A stretch of DNA of 64,000 nt from NCBI GenBank assembly GCA_964454975.1, contig CAYVVD010000006.1:62001-126000 (forward strand), written 5' to 3'. Below, piece after piece: positions 53,169-63,200 of the stretch; position 1 is the stretch's first letter, and the number at the start of each line of letters is the position of its first letter. The stretch comes from CAYVVD01 sp964454975 (lineage in GTDB: Bacteria > Bacteroidota > Ignavibacteria > Kapaibacteriales > UBA2268). Under the pieces are notes generated by a model. The model saw only the letters and a list, made by a program, of their open reading frames with translations. It had not been told where the DNA came from and did not search any database. Position numbers and translations under genes: made by a program.

Positions 53169-55310
53169 ATGAATGAAGAACAAATTAGCGAAAATATCAT
53201 TTCGCTGCTTGCAGTAAGTGATAAAGCTCTCCGGATAAACGAAATTGCCAGAAACATTGGCATACGCTCGGAAGATGATGAATACACGCTTATAAAGGAA
53301 GTCCTGCAGGAACTGATTATAAGCGATATAATTGAGAAACACTCCCGTAAACGTTTTAGCCTAAAAGACCACATCCCGCCATCTGAAATTGAAGGCATGC
53401 TGAAAATTGTTAATGGCCGGGGAATAGTTGAAACCGGGATTGACGGCTTCAGGGAAGTTGTTGTCAAACGTCGCGACCTGTCAACTGCGCTCGACGGTGA
53501 TTTTGTCCGGGTTAATTTGCTTGGAGCCCGAAGAGGTAAAAAGCCTAAGGGCGAGATTATTGATATACTCAAGAGGAGTAATTCCAGCATCGTTGGTACC
53601 CTTGAGCATGATGGTACTTATTATTTCCTCATACCCGATGAGGAAAAATACATGGTGGATTTCCTTGTTCCCTCCAAATCTTTAAAAGGAGCAAAAGACG
53701 GTGACAAAGTTGTTGCTAAGTTCCTGAAGTGGGTGGATGAACACAAAAGCCCCGTTGCATCAATTAAAGAAATAATCGGAAAGGCAGGTGTGCCCGAAGT
53801 AGAATATGAATCTATCGTCACAGAATTTGACCTGCCCCAGAAGTTTCCAATTGATGTCATAAAGCATGCAAAAAAATCCCGCCTGCCTCAAAACAGGAAG
53901 ACTTACAAATCCCGTGTAGATTTACGCGACATTGATATTATCACCATTGACCCTGAAGATGCAAAAGATTTCGACGATGCCCTATCGCTGGAGATATTAG
54001 ACAATGGAAACTTCTATCTTGGGGTACATATTGCCGACGTGAGTCATTACGTTCCGGAAAACTCAGACATTGACAACGAAGCCCGCTACCGCGGCACGAG
54101 TATTTATCTCGTTGATAAAGTAATTCCTATGTTGCCTGAAGAACTTTCTAATGAAATCTGCTCTCTAAAGCCTGATGAAGTTCGACTTGCACATTCCGTA
54201 TTCGTAGAAGTAACGCCACGTGGAGTCCCGAAGAACTATAAAATTTCAGAGACAGTAATCAGGAGCAAGCGTCGCTTCACTTACGAAGAGGTGCTGGATA
54301 TAATAGATAATGAGGAAGGTGATTACTCAGAATTAATATTGAGCCTCCATATATTGGCTTCCAAATTGAAGGAACGTCGGTTCCGTATGGGTGGGATTGA
54401 CTTCAAGACCAGCGAAGTAAAATACATTCTAAACGAAAATAAATTCCCGGTTGAGGCACGGTTAAAAACCACGACTAAATCCACTTCACTGGTTGAGGAA
54501 TGTATGCTGCTTGCCAACCAGGTGGTTGCCGGGCACGTTGCAAAAATATCAAAGGAGAAAGGACTTGGCTTTGAGCTGCCATTTATTTACCGTGTTCACG
54601 AGGAACCCAATCCGCGGGTTATTGGAGAAACGGCAGAATTTATCAATTCTATTGGATACAAATTTTACAGGAAAAATATAAAGTCTAGGGATATTAACCG
54701 ACTTTTGCATGAAATCAATGGAAAACCTGAAGAAAATATTGTCAACCAGATACTAATCCGCTCAATGCCCAAGGCGATTTACTCTAAAACTAATGTCGGC
54801 CATTTCGGACTGGGGTTCAAGGAATACACACATTTTACATCGCCTATCCGCCGTTACCCTGATTTATTAGTCCACAGGCTGATAAAGGAATATTCCGGAA
54901 AGCTGCCCACAGCGAAGCGCATACAGGAGTTGTCAGGTATGCTGAACCTCTACGCGAAGCACTCTTCAGACCGCGAGCGCCTTGCGATTGAAGCCGAACG
55001 TGCATCGAATAAGCTTGTTCAGGCCGTTATGTCACAAACTAAAATCGGCGAAGAATTCGACGGGACAATTACAGGTGTGACATCGTACGGGCTGTTTGTA
55101 CAGGTTGACGGAATTTACGCCGAGGGTTTACTTCACATACGTGATTTAATCGGGGATTACTACTATTTTGATGATAAGCGTTACCGTCTGATTGGAAGGC
55201 GCAGCAAAAAGACGTTTACTCTTGGTACACGCCTGAGGGTAAAAATAATCAAGGTAAATATTAAAAAGCGAGAAATTGATTTGGCTTATGTGGGAAGTGC
55301 AGGACAATAA
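53169..55310 (+). CDS. rnr: Ribonuclease R
   Basis: 3'-5' exoribonuclease active on structured RNA. 713 residues: an N-terminal winged-helix region (NEIARNIGIRSEDD), cold-shock OB domains (about 75-230), the RNB catalytic domain with the metal-binding DPEDAKDFDDAL (about 261-272) and HFTSPIRRYPDLLVHR, and an S1 domain (about 625-710; EFDGTITGVTSYGLFVQVDG). Complete from ATG 53169. Confidence 0.96.
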   Translation: MNEEQISENIISLLAVSDKALRINEIARNIGIRSEDDEYTLIKEVLQELIISDIIEKHSRKRFSLKDHIPPSEIEGMLKIVNGRGIVETGIDGFREVVVKRRDLSTALDGDFVRVNLLGARRGKKPKGEIIDILKRSNSSIVGTLEHDGTYYFLIPDEEKYMVDFLVPSKSLKGAKDGDKVVAKFLKWVDEHKSPVASIKEIIGKAGVPEVEYESIVTEFDLPQKFPIDVIKHAKKSRLPQNRKTYKSRVDLRDIDIITIDPEDAKDFDDALSLEILDNGNFYLGVHIADVSHYVPENSDIDNEARYRGTSIYLVDKVIPMLPEELSNEICSLKPDEVRLAHSVFVEVTPRGVPKNYKISETVIRSKRRFTYEEVLDIIDNEEGDYSELILSLHILASKLKERRFRMGGIDFKTSEVKYILNENKFPVEARLKTTTKSTSLVEECMLLANQVVAGHVAKISKEKGLGFELPFIYRVHEEPNPRVIGETAEFINSIGYKFYRKNIKSRDINRLLHEINGKPEENIVNQILIRSMPKAIYSKTNVGHFGLGFKEYTHFTSPIRRYPDLLVHRLIKEYSGKLPTAKRIQELSGMLNLYAKHSSDRERLAIEAERASNKLVQAVMSQTKIGEEFDGTITGVTSYGLFVQVDGIYAEGLLHIRDLIGDYYYFDDKRYRLIGRRSKKTFTLGTRLRVKIIKVNIKKREIDLAYVGSAGQ

Positions 55311-55498
55311 TTCATGTTTTGTAATATTTTATTAATTGTAAATCAACGTTATTATTTCTATAATTAAAATTCATTCACTTTAAATTAAAAGAATGTCTTG
55401 CAAAAGTCACAAATCGAGATTTTCGCCAGTTTTTTATTGCAATGTAATAGCTGAAGAATTTATCGCTCCTGGCAATTCTTTATATTTTCCCTCTGTAA

Positions 55499-56026
55499 TA
55501 CGATGGACAAAACAGGTTTACTACTGCAATCTATCAAATGCAAAATCCTGATGGCGAAATAAACTAAACTGAAAATATAATTTACAATTACTTTGATAAT
55601 TCAATTGATAAAAAGATTATTCCTGATTTAATAAATACATCCGCCTTATTCGATGCAATGAAGTTAACTTTTGACAAAGAAAACCGGCTTATTTTATATG
55701 TAGTCTTCAGCGAAAATAACATCCTCGAAATAATTAATAGAAAGCTAGTATTGAGATATGATATCAAATCATTTGGTTTGCTTGCGGCAATGGGAAAAAA
55801 TATGATGACCGAAAAAGGGTTTAATCTTTATGGATCAGAATATTTTCAATTCTATAATGAACAAAGGTAGATGGAACAATAATCAATAGAGATTTCTAAT
55901 TCAGAAATAATTCATTCAGAAAGGAAAATCTAAAATTACGATTATGAAGATTATATTGTAGGAAGTATTGAACAGGAATGGGATACACTAAATAAAGAAA
56001 AGGTAAAAAAAAAAGCAAAAAATTAA
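55499..56026 (+). pseudogene. Decayed gene, one frame broken by stop codons
   Basis: One reading frame looks protein-like over about 175 codons but is interrupted by TAA/TAG codons (about 55556, 55868, 55880 and 55931) with no frame change: DGQNRFTTAIYQMQNPDGEI, then a segment with NYFDNSIDKKIIPDLINTSALF, then LTFDKENRLILYVVFSENN ... YGSEYFQFYNEQR, then IEISNSEIIHSERKI, then NYDYEDYIVGSIEQEW ... KKKAKN and a final TAA at 56024. An internal ATG (55658) would give a 70-residue product, but the rest of the frame argues for a relic. No family recognised. The whole spacer 55311-56099 holds nothing else supportable; 55311-55498 appears empty. Confidence 0.5.
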
Positions 56027-56099
56027 TAGAGAAAGAGGTAATCTAATAATCATTTAGGTTAATCATATTTTCTCCCCATTATTTCTTAATTTAAAACTT

Positions 56100-56744
56100 A
56101 TGTTTACTGGCCTGATAGAAGAAGTCGGCAAGATTGTTTCCATACGTAACATAGGCGGAGGGAGAAGCATTGTATTCAACGCCTCAAAAATCCTTGACGA
56201 CCTGAATATTGATGATTCTGTCTCTATCAATGGTGTCTGCCAGACCGTTGTAAGCATTGCCGGTGCCCATATAGAGGTAGAAGCCGTGGAGGAAACACTC
56301 CGCAAATCCACAATGGGAAGCTTCCGTCCGGGGCAGCAGATAAACCTGGAGCGGGCTGTCCGTCCTGCCGACAGGCTTGGGGGGCACTTCGTCCAAGGAC
56401 ATGTGGACTGCAAGGGCAAAGTATCATCAATTCATCCCGAGCAGACCGGTATTTTGCTGTGGATTGAATATCCTCCTGAATTTGGCAAATATCTCGTCAA
56501 CTCCGGCTCAATTTGCATCAATGGAGTAAGCCTTACGTCTGCAAGGGTGGAGAAGGGCAGATTCATGTGTTCAATCATCCCGCATACCTGGAAAGTGACA
56601 ACACTTGCAGAGCTGAAGCCGGGCACAGAGGTAAACCTTGAGTTCGATGTTCTCGGCAAATATGTCGAAAAGCTTCTAACAAGCAGAAACAAAGAACCGG
56701 GGAACAATATATTATCTCAATTTATAGATCAACCGGATTATTGA
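56100..56744 (+). CDS. ribE: Riboflavin synthase, alpha subunit
   Basis: Converts two 6,7-dimethyl-8-ribityllumazine molecules to riboflavin. 214 residues with the expected internal duplication: MFTGLIEEVGKI and SVSINGVCQTV in the first half; GGHFVQGHVD, ICINGVSLTSARV and SIIPHTWKVTTL in the second. Starts at ATG 56100. Other riboflavin genes are not nearby. fumC follows after 31 bp. Confidence 0.95.
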   Translation: MFTGLIEEVGKIVSIRNIGGGRSIVFNASKILDDLNIDDSVSINGVCQTVVSIAGAHIEVEAVEETLRKSTMGSFRPGQQINLERAVRPADRLGGHFVQGHVDCKGKVSSIHPEQTGILLWIEYPPEFGKYLVNSGSICINGVSLTSARVEKGRFMCSIIPHTWKVTTLAELKPGTEVNLEFDVLGKYVEKLLTSRNKEPGNNILSQFIDQPDY

Positions 56745-56775
56745 TAAAAATGTACAACAAACACGGGTAATTAAG

Positions 56776-58170
56776 ATGAAGACAAGAATCGAGAAAGACA
56801 CAATGGGCGAAATTGAAGTGCCGGCAGATGTTTATTATGGCGCTCAGTCGGCAAGGTCTTTGATTCATTTTGCAATTGGCAATGAGAGGATGCCACGCGA
56901 GCTGATAAGAGCTATGGGTATTCTAAAGAAAGCTGCAGCCATTGTAAATGCTGAACTTGGAAAGCTGCCGGAGGATAAATGCAATTTAATCACACGTGCT
57001 ACCGACGATGTAATCGAAGGCAGGCTTGATGCTCACTTCCCGCTTTCCGTATGGCAGACCGGCTCCGGGACGCAATCCAACATGAATACAAACGAAGTAA
57101 TTGCCAATAGAGCGATTGAGTTTGCAGGTGGTGTATTAGGAAGTAAAGACCCTGTTCACCCAAATGATGACGTAAATAAATCGCAGTCTTCGAACGATAC
57201 ATTCCCGACAGCAATGCACATTGCTGCCGCAGAAGAGTTAAACAACAAATTACTGCCCGCGCTTGCTATACTGAGAGTAGCCTTACAGCAAAAATCAGAA
57301 GAATTCAAAGATGTGATCAAAGTGGGGCGTACACATCTGATGGATGCCGTGCCGCTTACGCTCGGACAGGAGTTTTCGGCTTTTGTCCAGCAAATTGATA
57401 ATTCGATTGACAGGATAAACCTCGTTCTTCCCGGGCTCTACCAGCTTGCTCTTGGTGGAACAGCTGTAGGAACCGGTCTGAATACACATCCTGAGTTCGC
57501 GGAAAAAGCAGCGGCAAAAATTGCTGAGTTGACAGGACTTCCATTCACAAGTGCACCGAATAAATTTGAGGCGCTTGCATCGCATGATGCGCTTGTCTTT
57601 GCACATGGTGCGCTCAAAACGCTTGCAGCAGCATTAATGAAGATTGCAAACGACGTCCGCTGGCTTGCATCAGGACCGCGTTGCGGCCTCGGTGAAATTT
57701 CTATACCTGAAAACGAGCCCGGTTCATCCATTATGCCCGGCAAGGTCAACCCGACACAATCAGAAGCAATGACGATGGTTGCCGCACAGGTAATGGGCAA
57801 TGATGCTACTATCAATCTGGCAGGTGCATCCGGCAACTTCCAGTTGAACGTATTCAAACCGGTAATTATCTACAATTTCCTGCAAAGCGCAAGGCTGCTT
57901 ACTGATACTTGCACCATGTTCAACATGCACTGTGTAAGCGGCATCAAGCCCAACAAAGAGAAAATTCAGCATTATGTCGAGAATACACTTATGCTTGTAA
58001 CAGCGTTGAACACTCATATCGGATATGACAATGCTGCTAAATTAGCTAAACACGCACACAAGAATGATACAACACTTAAAAAGGCAGCCATTGAGCTTGA
58101 AATTCTCAGCGAAGAGGAATTCAACGAGAAGGTTCGACCCGAGAACATGCTTGGCCCGAATATAAAGTAG
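56776..58170 (+). CDS. fumC: Class II fumarate hydratase
   Basis: TCA-cycle enzyme hydrating fumarate to malate. 464 residues, typical length. Landmarks: QTGSGTQSNMN, SQSSNDTFPTAMHIA, KVGRTHLMDAVPLTLGQEF, and the superfamily signature GSSIMPGKVNP at about residue 316-326 with the catalytic Ser. Complete; ends in a strong terminator shared with ribE. Confidence 0.97.
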   Translation: MKTRIEKDTMGEIEVPADVYYGAQSARSLIHFAIGNERMPRELIRAMGILKKAAAIVNAELGKLPEDKCNLITRATDDVIEGRLDAHFPLSVWQTGSGTQSNMNTNEVIANRAIEFAGGVLGSKDPVHPNDDVNKSQSSNDTFPTAMHIAAAEELNNKLLPALAILRVALQQKSEEFKDVIKVGRTHLMDAVPLTLGQEFSAFVQQIDNSIDRINLVLPGLYQLALGGTAVGTGLNTHPEFAEKAAAKIAELTGLPFTSAPNKFEALASHDALVFAHGALKTLAAALMKIANDVRWLASGPRCGLGEISIPENEPGSSIMPGKVNPTQSEAMTMVAAQVMGNDATINLAGASGNFQLNVFKPVIIYNFLQSARLLTDTCTMFNMHCVSGIKPNKEKIQHYVENTLMLVTALNTHIGYDNAAKLAKHAHKNDTTLKKAAIELEILSEEEFNEKVRPENMLGPNIK

Positions 58171-58196
58171 AAGTGAATATTTACCGTAACAAAATC

Positions 58197-58230
58197 AGCC
58201 TCTATTTTGTAAATTAATAGAGGCTTTTTT
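58197..58230 (+). terminator. Intrinsic terminator after fumC
   Basis: Perfect 10-bp stem AGCCTCTATT / AATAGAGGCT with a nine-base loop, followed by six T. 27 bp after the fumC stop. Confidence 0.85.
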
Positions 58231-58267
58231 GTTATTTGTTTATATCTCACTTCAGCGGGAAATCGCA

Positions 58268-58948
58268 ATGAAACACATCATCTTATTAGTAATTTGCGCA
58301 ATAGTGCTTTCCTCTTGTGCAACCAGCCTTATATACAGCCCGAGTACAAAGCTGCCCTCAGAACCAATTAAAAAGAACGAAATAATTACTCATGCCGGTC
58401 TCGGCGCTTTTCCTGAAACCAGGCCCAGCCAAAAGGGCAGATACGCTAATCTTGGTGTCGAAGCATTTGTTACCTTCGGTATTTCGGATGACTTTGCTCT
58501 TCAGGGAAAAATCTGGTTTGATAATTACCTGCTTGCAGAGTTTGACCCAAGACGTACAGGAATTTCGATTACCGGTTATATAAATTTGAGCGATCTAGGC
58601 GAAGGTTATCACTGGGTTCTTATACCATCCGCGAATTATATGGCTGGTGATGGTTCTATTAGTGGATGGATTGACGGCCAGGGATATGCTTTTCTCTTTG
58701 GATTTTGGTTTCCAAATAAAGGTATCTTATTTCCTTACGCAAGCACAGGACCAATATATGGTACACATAATTTCGAAGTTGGTCAGTGGGGAGTAGGCGC
58801 TCAATTCTCAATCGGGACAGCAATTAGGTTTTCAAGTTACCTTGAGGCCAATATTGAATTACCCTGTATACTCCAATACAATCACTACGACCAAATAACC
58901 CATTTTATCCCGGCTCCATCTATTGGATTTTCTTTGTGCTTCAGGTAA
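58268..58948 (+). CDS. Hypothetical lipoprotein with barrel-like strands
   Basis: 226 residues from ATG 58268; the TTG 39 bp upstream would put the signal inside. Lipoprotein signal with lipobox VLSSC (Cys17), then Pro-rich linker and regularly spaced amphipathic strands (LGVEAFVTFGISDDFALQGKIWF, GYAFLFGFWFPN, GVGAQFSIGTAI) ending FSLCFR. This resembles small outer-membrane lipoproteins or barrel proteins. No family recognised. The spacer to murB (58949-59195) holds a short GGGCG/CGCCC hairpin but no clear promoter. Confidence 0.65.
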   Translation: MKHIILLVICAIVLSSCATSLIYSPSTKLPSEPIKKNEIITHAGLGAFPETRPSQKGRYANLGVEAFVTFGISDDFALQGKIWFDNYLLAEFDPRRTGISITGYINLSDLGEGYHWVLIPSANYMAGDGSISGWIDGQGYAFLFGFWFPNKGILFPYASTGPIYGTHNFEVGQWGVGAQFSIGTAIRFSSYLEANIELPCILQYNHYDQITHFIPAPSIGFSLCFR

Positions 58949-59195
58949 AAATTATTCTGTTTCTTTCCTCATTCCGGCACGCGGTTTTGTCATTGCAATA
59001 CCGATGGTATTCAGACTAAGGATGTGATTGCTCGAGAATTTGCATCAGCAACAATCAGATTAAAAATATTCTTTCAAATTGGGGCGATTTGCGATCCGCC
59101 CATACAAAAATTAAAATCGCATCATTGTACACTAAAACCTATAATATTTAACACTTTAAGCCTTCTTAAATGCTGATGATGATTATACGGCAGTT

Positions 59196-60215
59196 ATGAA
59201 AATCCTGAAGAACTACTCCCTCAAAAAGCTGAATACCTTTGGCGTGGATGCCAGAGCGGAACGCTTTGTTTCAATTAAAAACCCGGAACAAATTATAAGG
59301 CTGCTGGATAGTGGTGAATTAGAGCATAATCGAAAGCTCATTCTCGGCGGCGGTTCGAATATTTTGCTGGCAGGAGATTTCCCCGGACTTGTTATATCGG
59401 TGGATATCAAAGGTATCCGCATGGTGAAGATAGATGGAGGAGAGGTGCTGCTCGAAGTTGGGGCAGGGGAGATATGGCATGATTTCGTTACAATTTGTGT
59501 TAAGAATAAATACTATGGAGTTGAGAACCTGGCTCTGATTCCTGGTAAAGTCGGTGCGGCGCCAGTGCAGAACATCGGTGCTTACGGTGTGGAACAGGAC
59601 TCAATGTTTGTATCACTGAAGGGAATCAACATCGAATCGGGGGAGGAACTGGAATTTTCAAAGGATGATTGCCGATTTGGATACCGCGATTCAATATTCA
59701 AAAATGAGCTTAAAGATAAAATCATAATCACAAGAGTTTATTACAAGCTGAGCAAGGAGGAAAAAATCAATCTCAGTTACAAAGCCCTCCAGGATGAAGT
59801 GAATAAATTTGTAGTCGCAGAGCCTGATTTAGAGTATGTTTACAATGCCGTTATCCGAATCAGAAACAGAAAACTTCCCGATCCCAATAAAATTGGCAAT
59901 GCTGGAAGCTTTTTCAAAAATCCTGTCATTTCTAAAGTAAAATACAATGAACTAAAAGAAAAATTCCCCGGTATTCCGGGATATGAAGCTTTGCAGGGAG
60001 TGAAAACTTCCGCAGGATGGCTGATAGAACAATGCAGTTGGAAAGGTAAAAGAAAAGGCGATGCCGGAGTTTATGACAAACATGCGCTAATACTTGTAAA
60101 CTATGGCAATGCTACCGGCGAAGAGATATACAATTTTTCGGAGGAAATCAGGCAATCCGTTCTTGATAAATTTGGTTTTAACCTCGAAAGAGAGGTGAAT
60201 GTAATTACGGTGTAA
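59196..60215 (+). CDS. murB: UDP-N-acetylenolpyruvoylglucosamine reductase (type I)
   Basis: FAD enzyme making UDP-N-acetylmuramate for peptidoglycan. 339 residues, close to E. coli MurB (type I, with the extra C-terminal part). Segments: LKKLNTFGVDARA, LGGGSNILL, ALIPGKVGAAPVQNIGAYG, FGYRDSIF, the catalytic-region NAGSFFKNP, and SAGWLIEQ. It overlaps the converging S8 protease gene by 11 bp. Confidence 0.95.
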   Translation: MKILKNYSLKKLNTFGVDARAERFVSIKNPEQIIRLLDSGELEHNRKLILGGGSNILLAGDFPGLVISVDIKGIRMVKIDGGEVLLEVGAGEIWHDFVTICVKNKYYGVENLALIPGKVGAAPVQNIGAYGVEQDSMFVSLKGINIESGEELEFSKDDCRFGYRDSIFKNELKDKIIITRVYYKLSKEEKINLSYKALQDEVNKFVVAEPDLEYVYNAVIRIRNRKLPDPNKIGNAGSFFKNPVISKVKYNELKEKFPGIPGYEALQGVKTSAGWLIEQCSWKGKRKGDAGVYDKHALILVNYGNATGEEIYNFSEEIRQSVLDKFGFNLEREVNVITV

Positions 60216-63200
60216 TCATAAACTTCTGCAATTCTGATTCTACTTCAATCCCTTCTAAATTTGTTCCCCTAACTTCATAAAAATATATCCCTGGTTCGAG
60301 GATTTTTCCTTTCGAGTCTCTGCGATCCCATTCAAGTCCGCCATTTCCGTCAAGCTCATCCAGAATTCTTAATGTGCTACCGTTTGCATCATATATAGTA
60401 ACCTCTGCCCGGTTGGTAATATTGCCGAAGTAAGCCTGGTTGTTTTCTGAAAGCCTGATTGGATTGGGATAAACAAAAGGGTTTTCAAGGTTGTTAGCTG
60501 ATAACACGAAACCAAGTGATTTTCCCGCCCCCGTTGTGATCTTATGGCCATTTGGAGCAGTGACATTTTCGACAGAGAGAATATAGTTCCTGCCTCTTGC
60601 ACCATGCCTGATAGCATTGCTTGGTATAAGCGTTACTACCTCATTGTCGAAAGGGTCGAATTCTGCAAAATCAATCCTGCCAATAGGCCAGACAGTGTAA
60701 TTCTCGATTTTTAATGCAGATGAATCCACTTCTTCTGAATATCTAAGCTTTAATAGGTCTGATCCGGGAACAAAATCGAGACTGCGCAAAACAATTTCAG
60801 GTTCAGGGGCTTCCCATTGTACAGTGAAATCCAGGAGTGTGTCGTTAACACGAGTGCCATACTGGTCACGAAATGATTCAATTAGCAAAGTATAAGTGCC
60901 GGACGGGATTGTATCTCCGAGTACAAGCGTTACGAAATTCCTGCCTGCAAAAGCATTTGCGGGATTGAATTGTTTAAATGAGTTTATTTCAGTGATTTTA
61001 AAATACTGGGGTGCTATAACTGCACCGGTCAAATCGCCATCGAACTGAACTTCTAAATATGTCTTGTTAATATTGATTAAAGAAGTTGCATTGAATGGAT
61101 TATGAAGGAAAGCGTCCGCAATATTGCTTAATCCACTCTCAGAACTTGGACTATTCCAGATTGCCTGTACAACAAACTGGTATTTGATTCCGGGAGTGAG
61201 TGTATCAAAAACGAAGATGTCATCATTTGTTCTCGCATATTCACCGATAAGAGCCAGTCCGTCCTGCCTGATAAGTCGGTAAATGACGTATTCATCAGCA
61301 CCCGGAACATCCAGCCAGCTTAAAGTTACAGTTTTATTGTCATAGACTTCAGCCAAAAGCTTGGTTGGCGTTCGCGGTGCATTAGTTTTTTCATACTCAT
61401 AGAATTCTGTACTGTTGAATGTGTTGAATCCTAACTCTGCCTGACCATTACCGTCCACATCGTGAACAAGTGCGGAGTTTGAGTATGCAGCGGGGAAATA
61501 CCAGAATGGCTTAAGTATTTTAGAATCACCATCCCATTTGAATACATAAAAATTTGGGAAAGTTGATAATATCGCTTCATCACCGGGTTCTCCGTCAATG
61601 TTTCCACATGAAACCCCGTTTTTGTAAGACAAATTAAGACGAGGGACAAGGCCTGCCCGCACACCGTTGAAATGGTCATCCCAAATTTCGTCATACCTGT
61701 CAATAGAAGTAGCTTTAATAAGTCTTAATTTCCAAATCTGGTTTAGTGGAGAGCTTATTCCATATAATTCAACATTCCCATAATTTGCTGAAAGTATCTC
61801 AGGGCTGCCGTCGCCATCAACATCCGGAGTGCACATATACTGGTTGCTGAATGAAACAGTTTGCTCGAAAGAATATTCATAGTTGAATTTGCCATCTTTG
61901 AATTGGTAAATGAAAATGTTTCCACGTGCGTTGGTAAAGGAAATTTCTATATATCCATCACCGTCGAAATCGCCTGCACCAAAGCCTTTATCAACACCAA
62001 ACCGCTTTAAATCTTCAGGCAATTCAGCTACAGCCAGGAATTCATAATTCCCGTTATTAAATGTATACGCGAAATAAGAAGTATCGGAATAGGCAATGAT
62101 TTCCTCCCGGCCGTCCCCATCGAGATCAACCATCCCTGCACCCCAGAAGATATCAGAAGGGTTACTTTTGAATAACACATTGCTGAAAGGCGAGGAGTCA
62201 CCTTCTCGTTGGGTAAGTATCGATTCGAAATTTCCGGTTCCGAGAATTTCCCTTATTCCGTCACCATTTGAATCACCAAATCCGACCGGAATCCAGCGGT
62301 CTTCACTTGAGTCAACGATTGCTATCTTCCCATTATCAAATTTGCATGTAAATGTATTGCCTATTGCAAGTGTGGATAGATCATTAAAGGCAAAGTATTC
62401 TCCACTGTTGCCATACAAATCACCAACTTCGTTGTTAATATTTGAAAGTGGTAAAGTGTAATTCTTACGGTTAAAACCGTCTACAGGGAAAGATTCGTCA
62501 TCGAATGTTACATTAAACTCGGAAACTATAGTATCAATTCCGGGTCTGTAAACATGAACCTTACCTTTCTGAGGCTTTTGGAACTTATTATAAAACGGCA
62601 AAACAAATGAATGATATTCAGAAAGCAGGTCTTTATCGAATATATAATCATCCTTTATAAATTCAGAAACTTCAAGGCTGACAAAAGCTTTTGTCTCGTA
62701 GTTGGTAGCCACAGTAACAAGTAATGACCTAACTCCTTCTACCCAAATTGGAGTTGCTTTGAATATCTTAACAGCCAACTTTGAATTATCCGAATTAACA
62801 AAGAGATAAATTCGGCGATTAATAGTATTCCTGTTTTTTAGTGTAACTTCAATATTGATTGTGTAAACAGTATCTTTTAAGTCTTTTAATTTTATTACTC
62901 CGATTTCTTCGTCAAATTTCGCGTCGCTGACAACATCACTAACCGGTTGGAAAACCTTAGGTAAAATCCCTTCTCCAATGTATATCCTGTAACTCTCCAT
63001 AAGAGGAGTTGATATTGTGCCTCGTAGTTTTAATTCAATTTGTTTATCCTTGTTTACCGATACCTCGCTTCCGGGATGTGAGATAGTAATGTCAGCAGTT
63101 GGGATTGCCTCCAGCGCTGCTGCGGCATCTAAGATACCATTTCCAAAAAACTTGTCCCACCCTTGTTCACCGGCATCTCTTGCAGATGAGAGTAAAATTC

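Noticed and set aside
55658..55870. Independent 70-residue gene
   Set aside because: The same frame stays protein-like on both sides of its stops, so it is better read as part of a decayed longer gene.
58949..59040. Minus-strand peptide ending NTIGIAMTKPRAGMRKE before a stop, as if the 3' end of a lost gene
   Set aside because: Only about 30 codons are open before another stop; too short to separate from chance.
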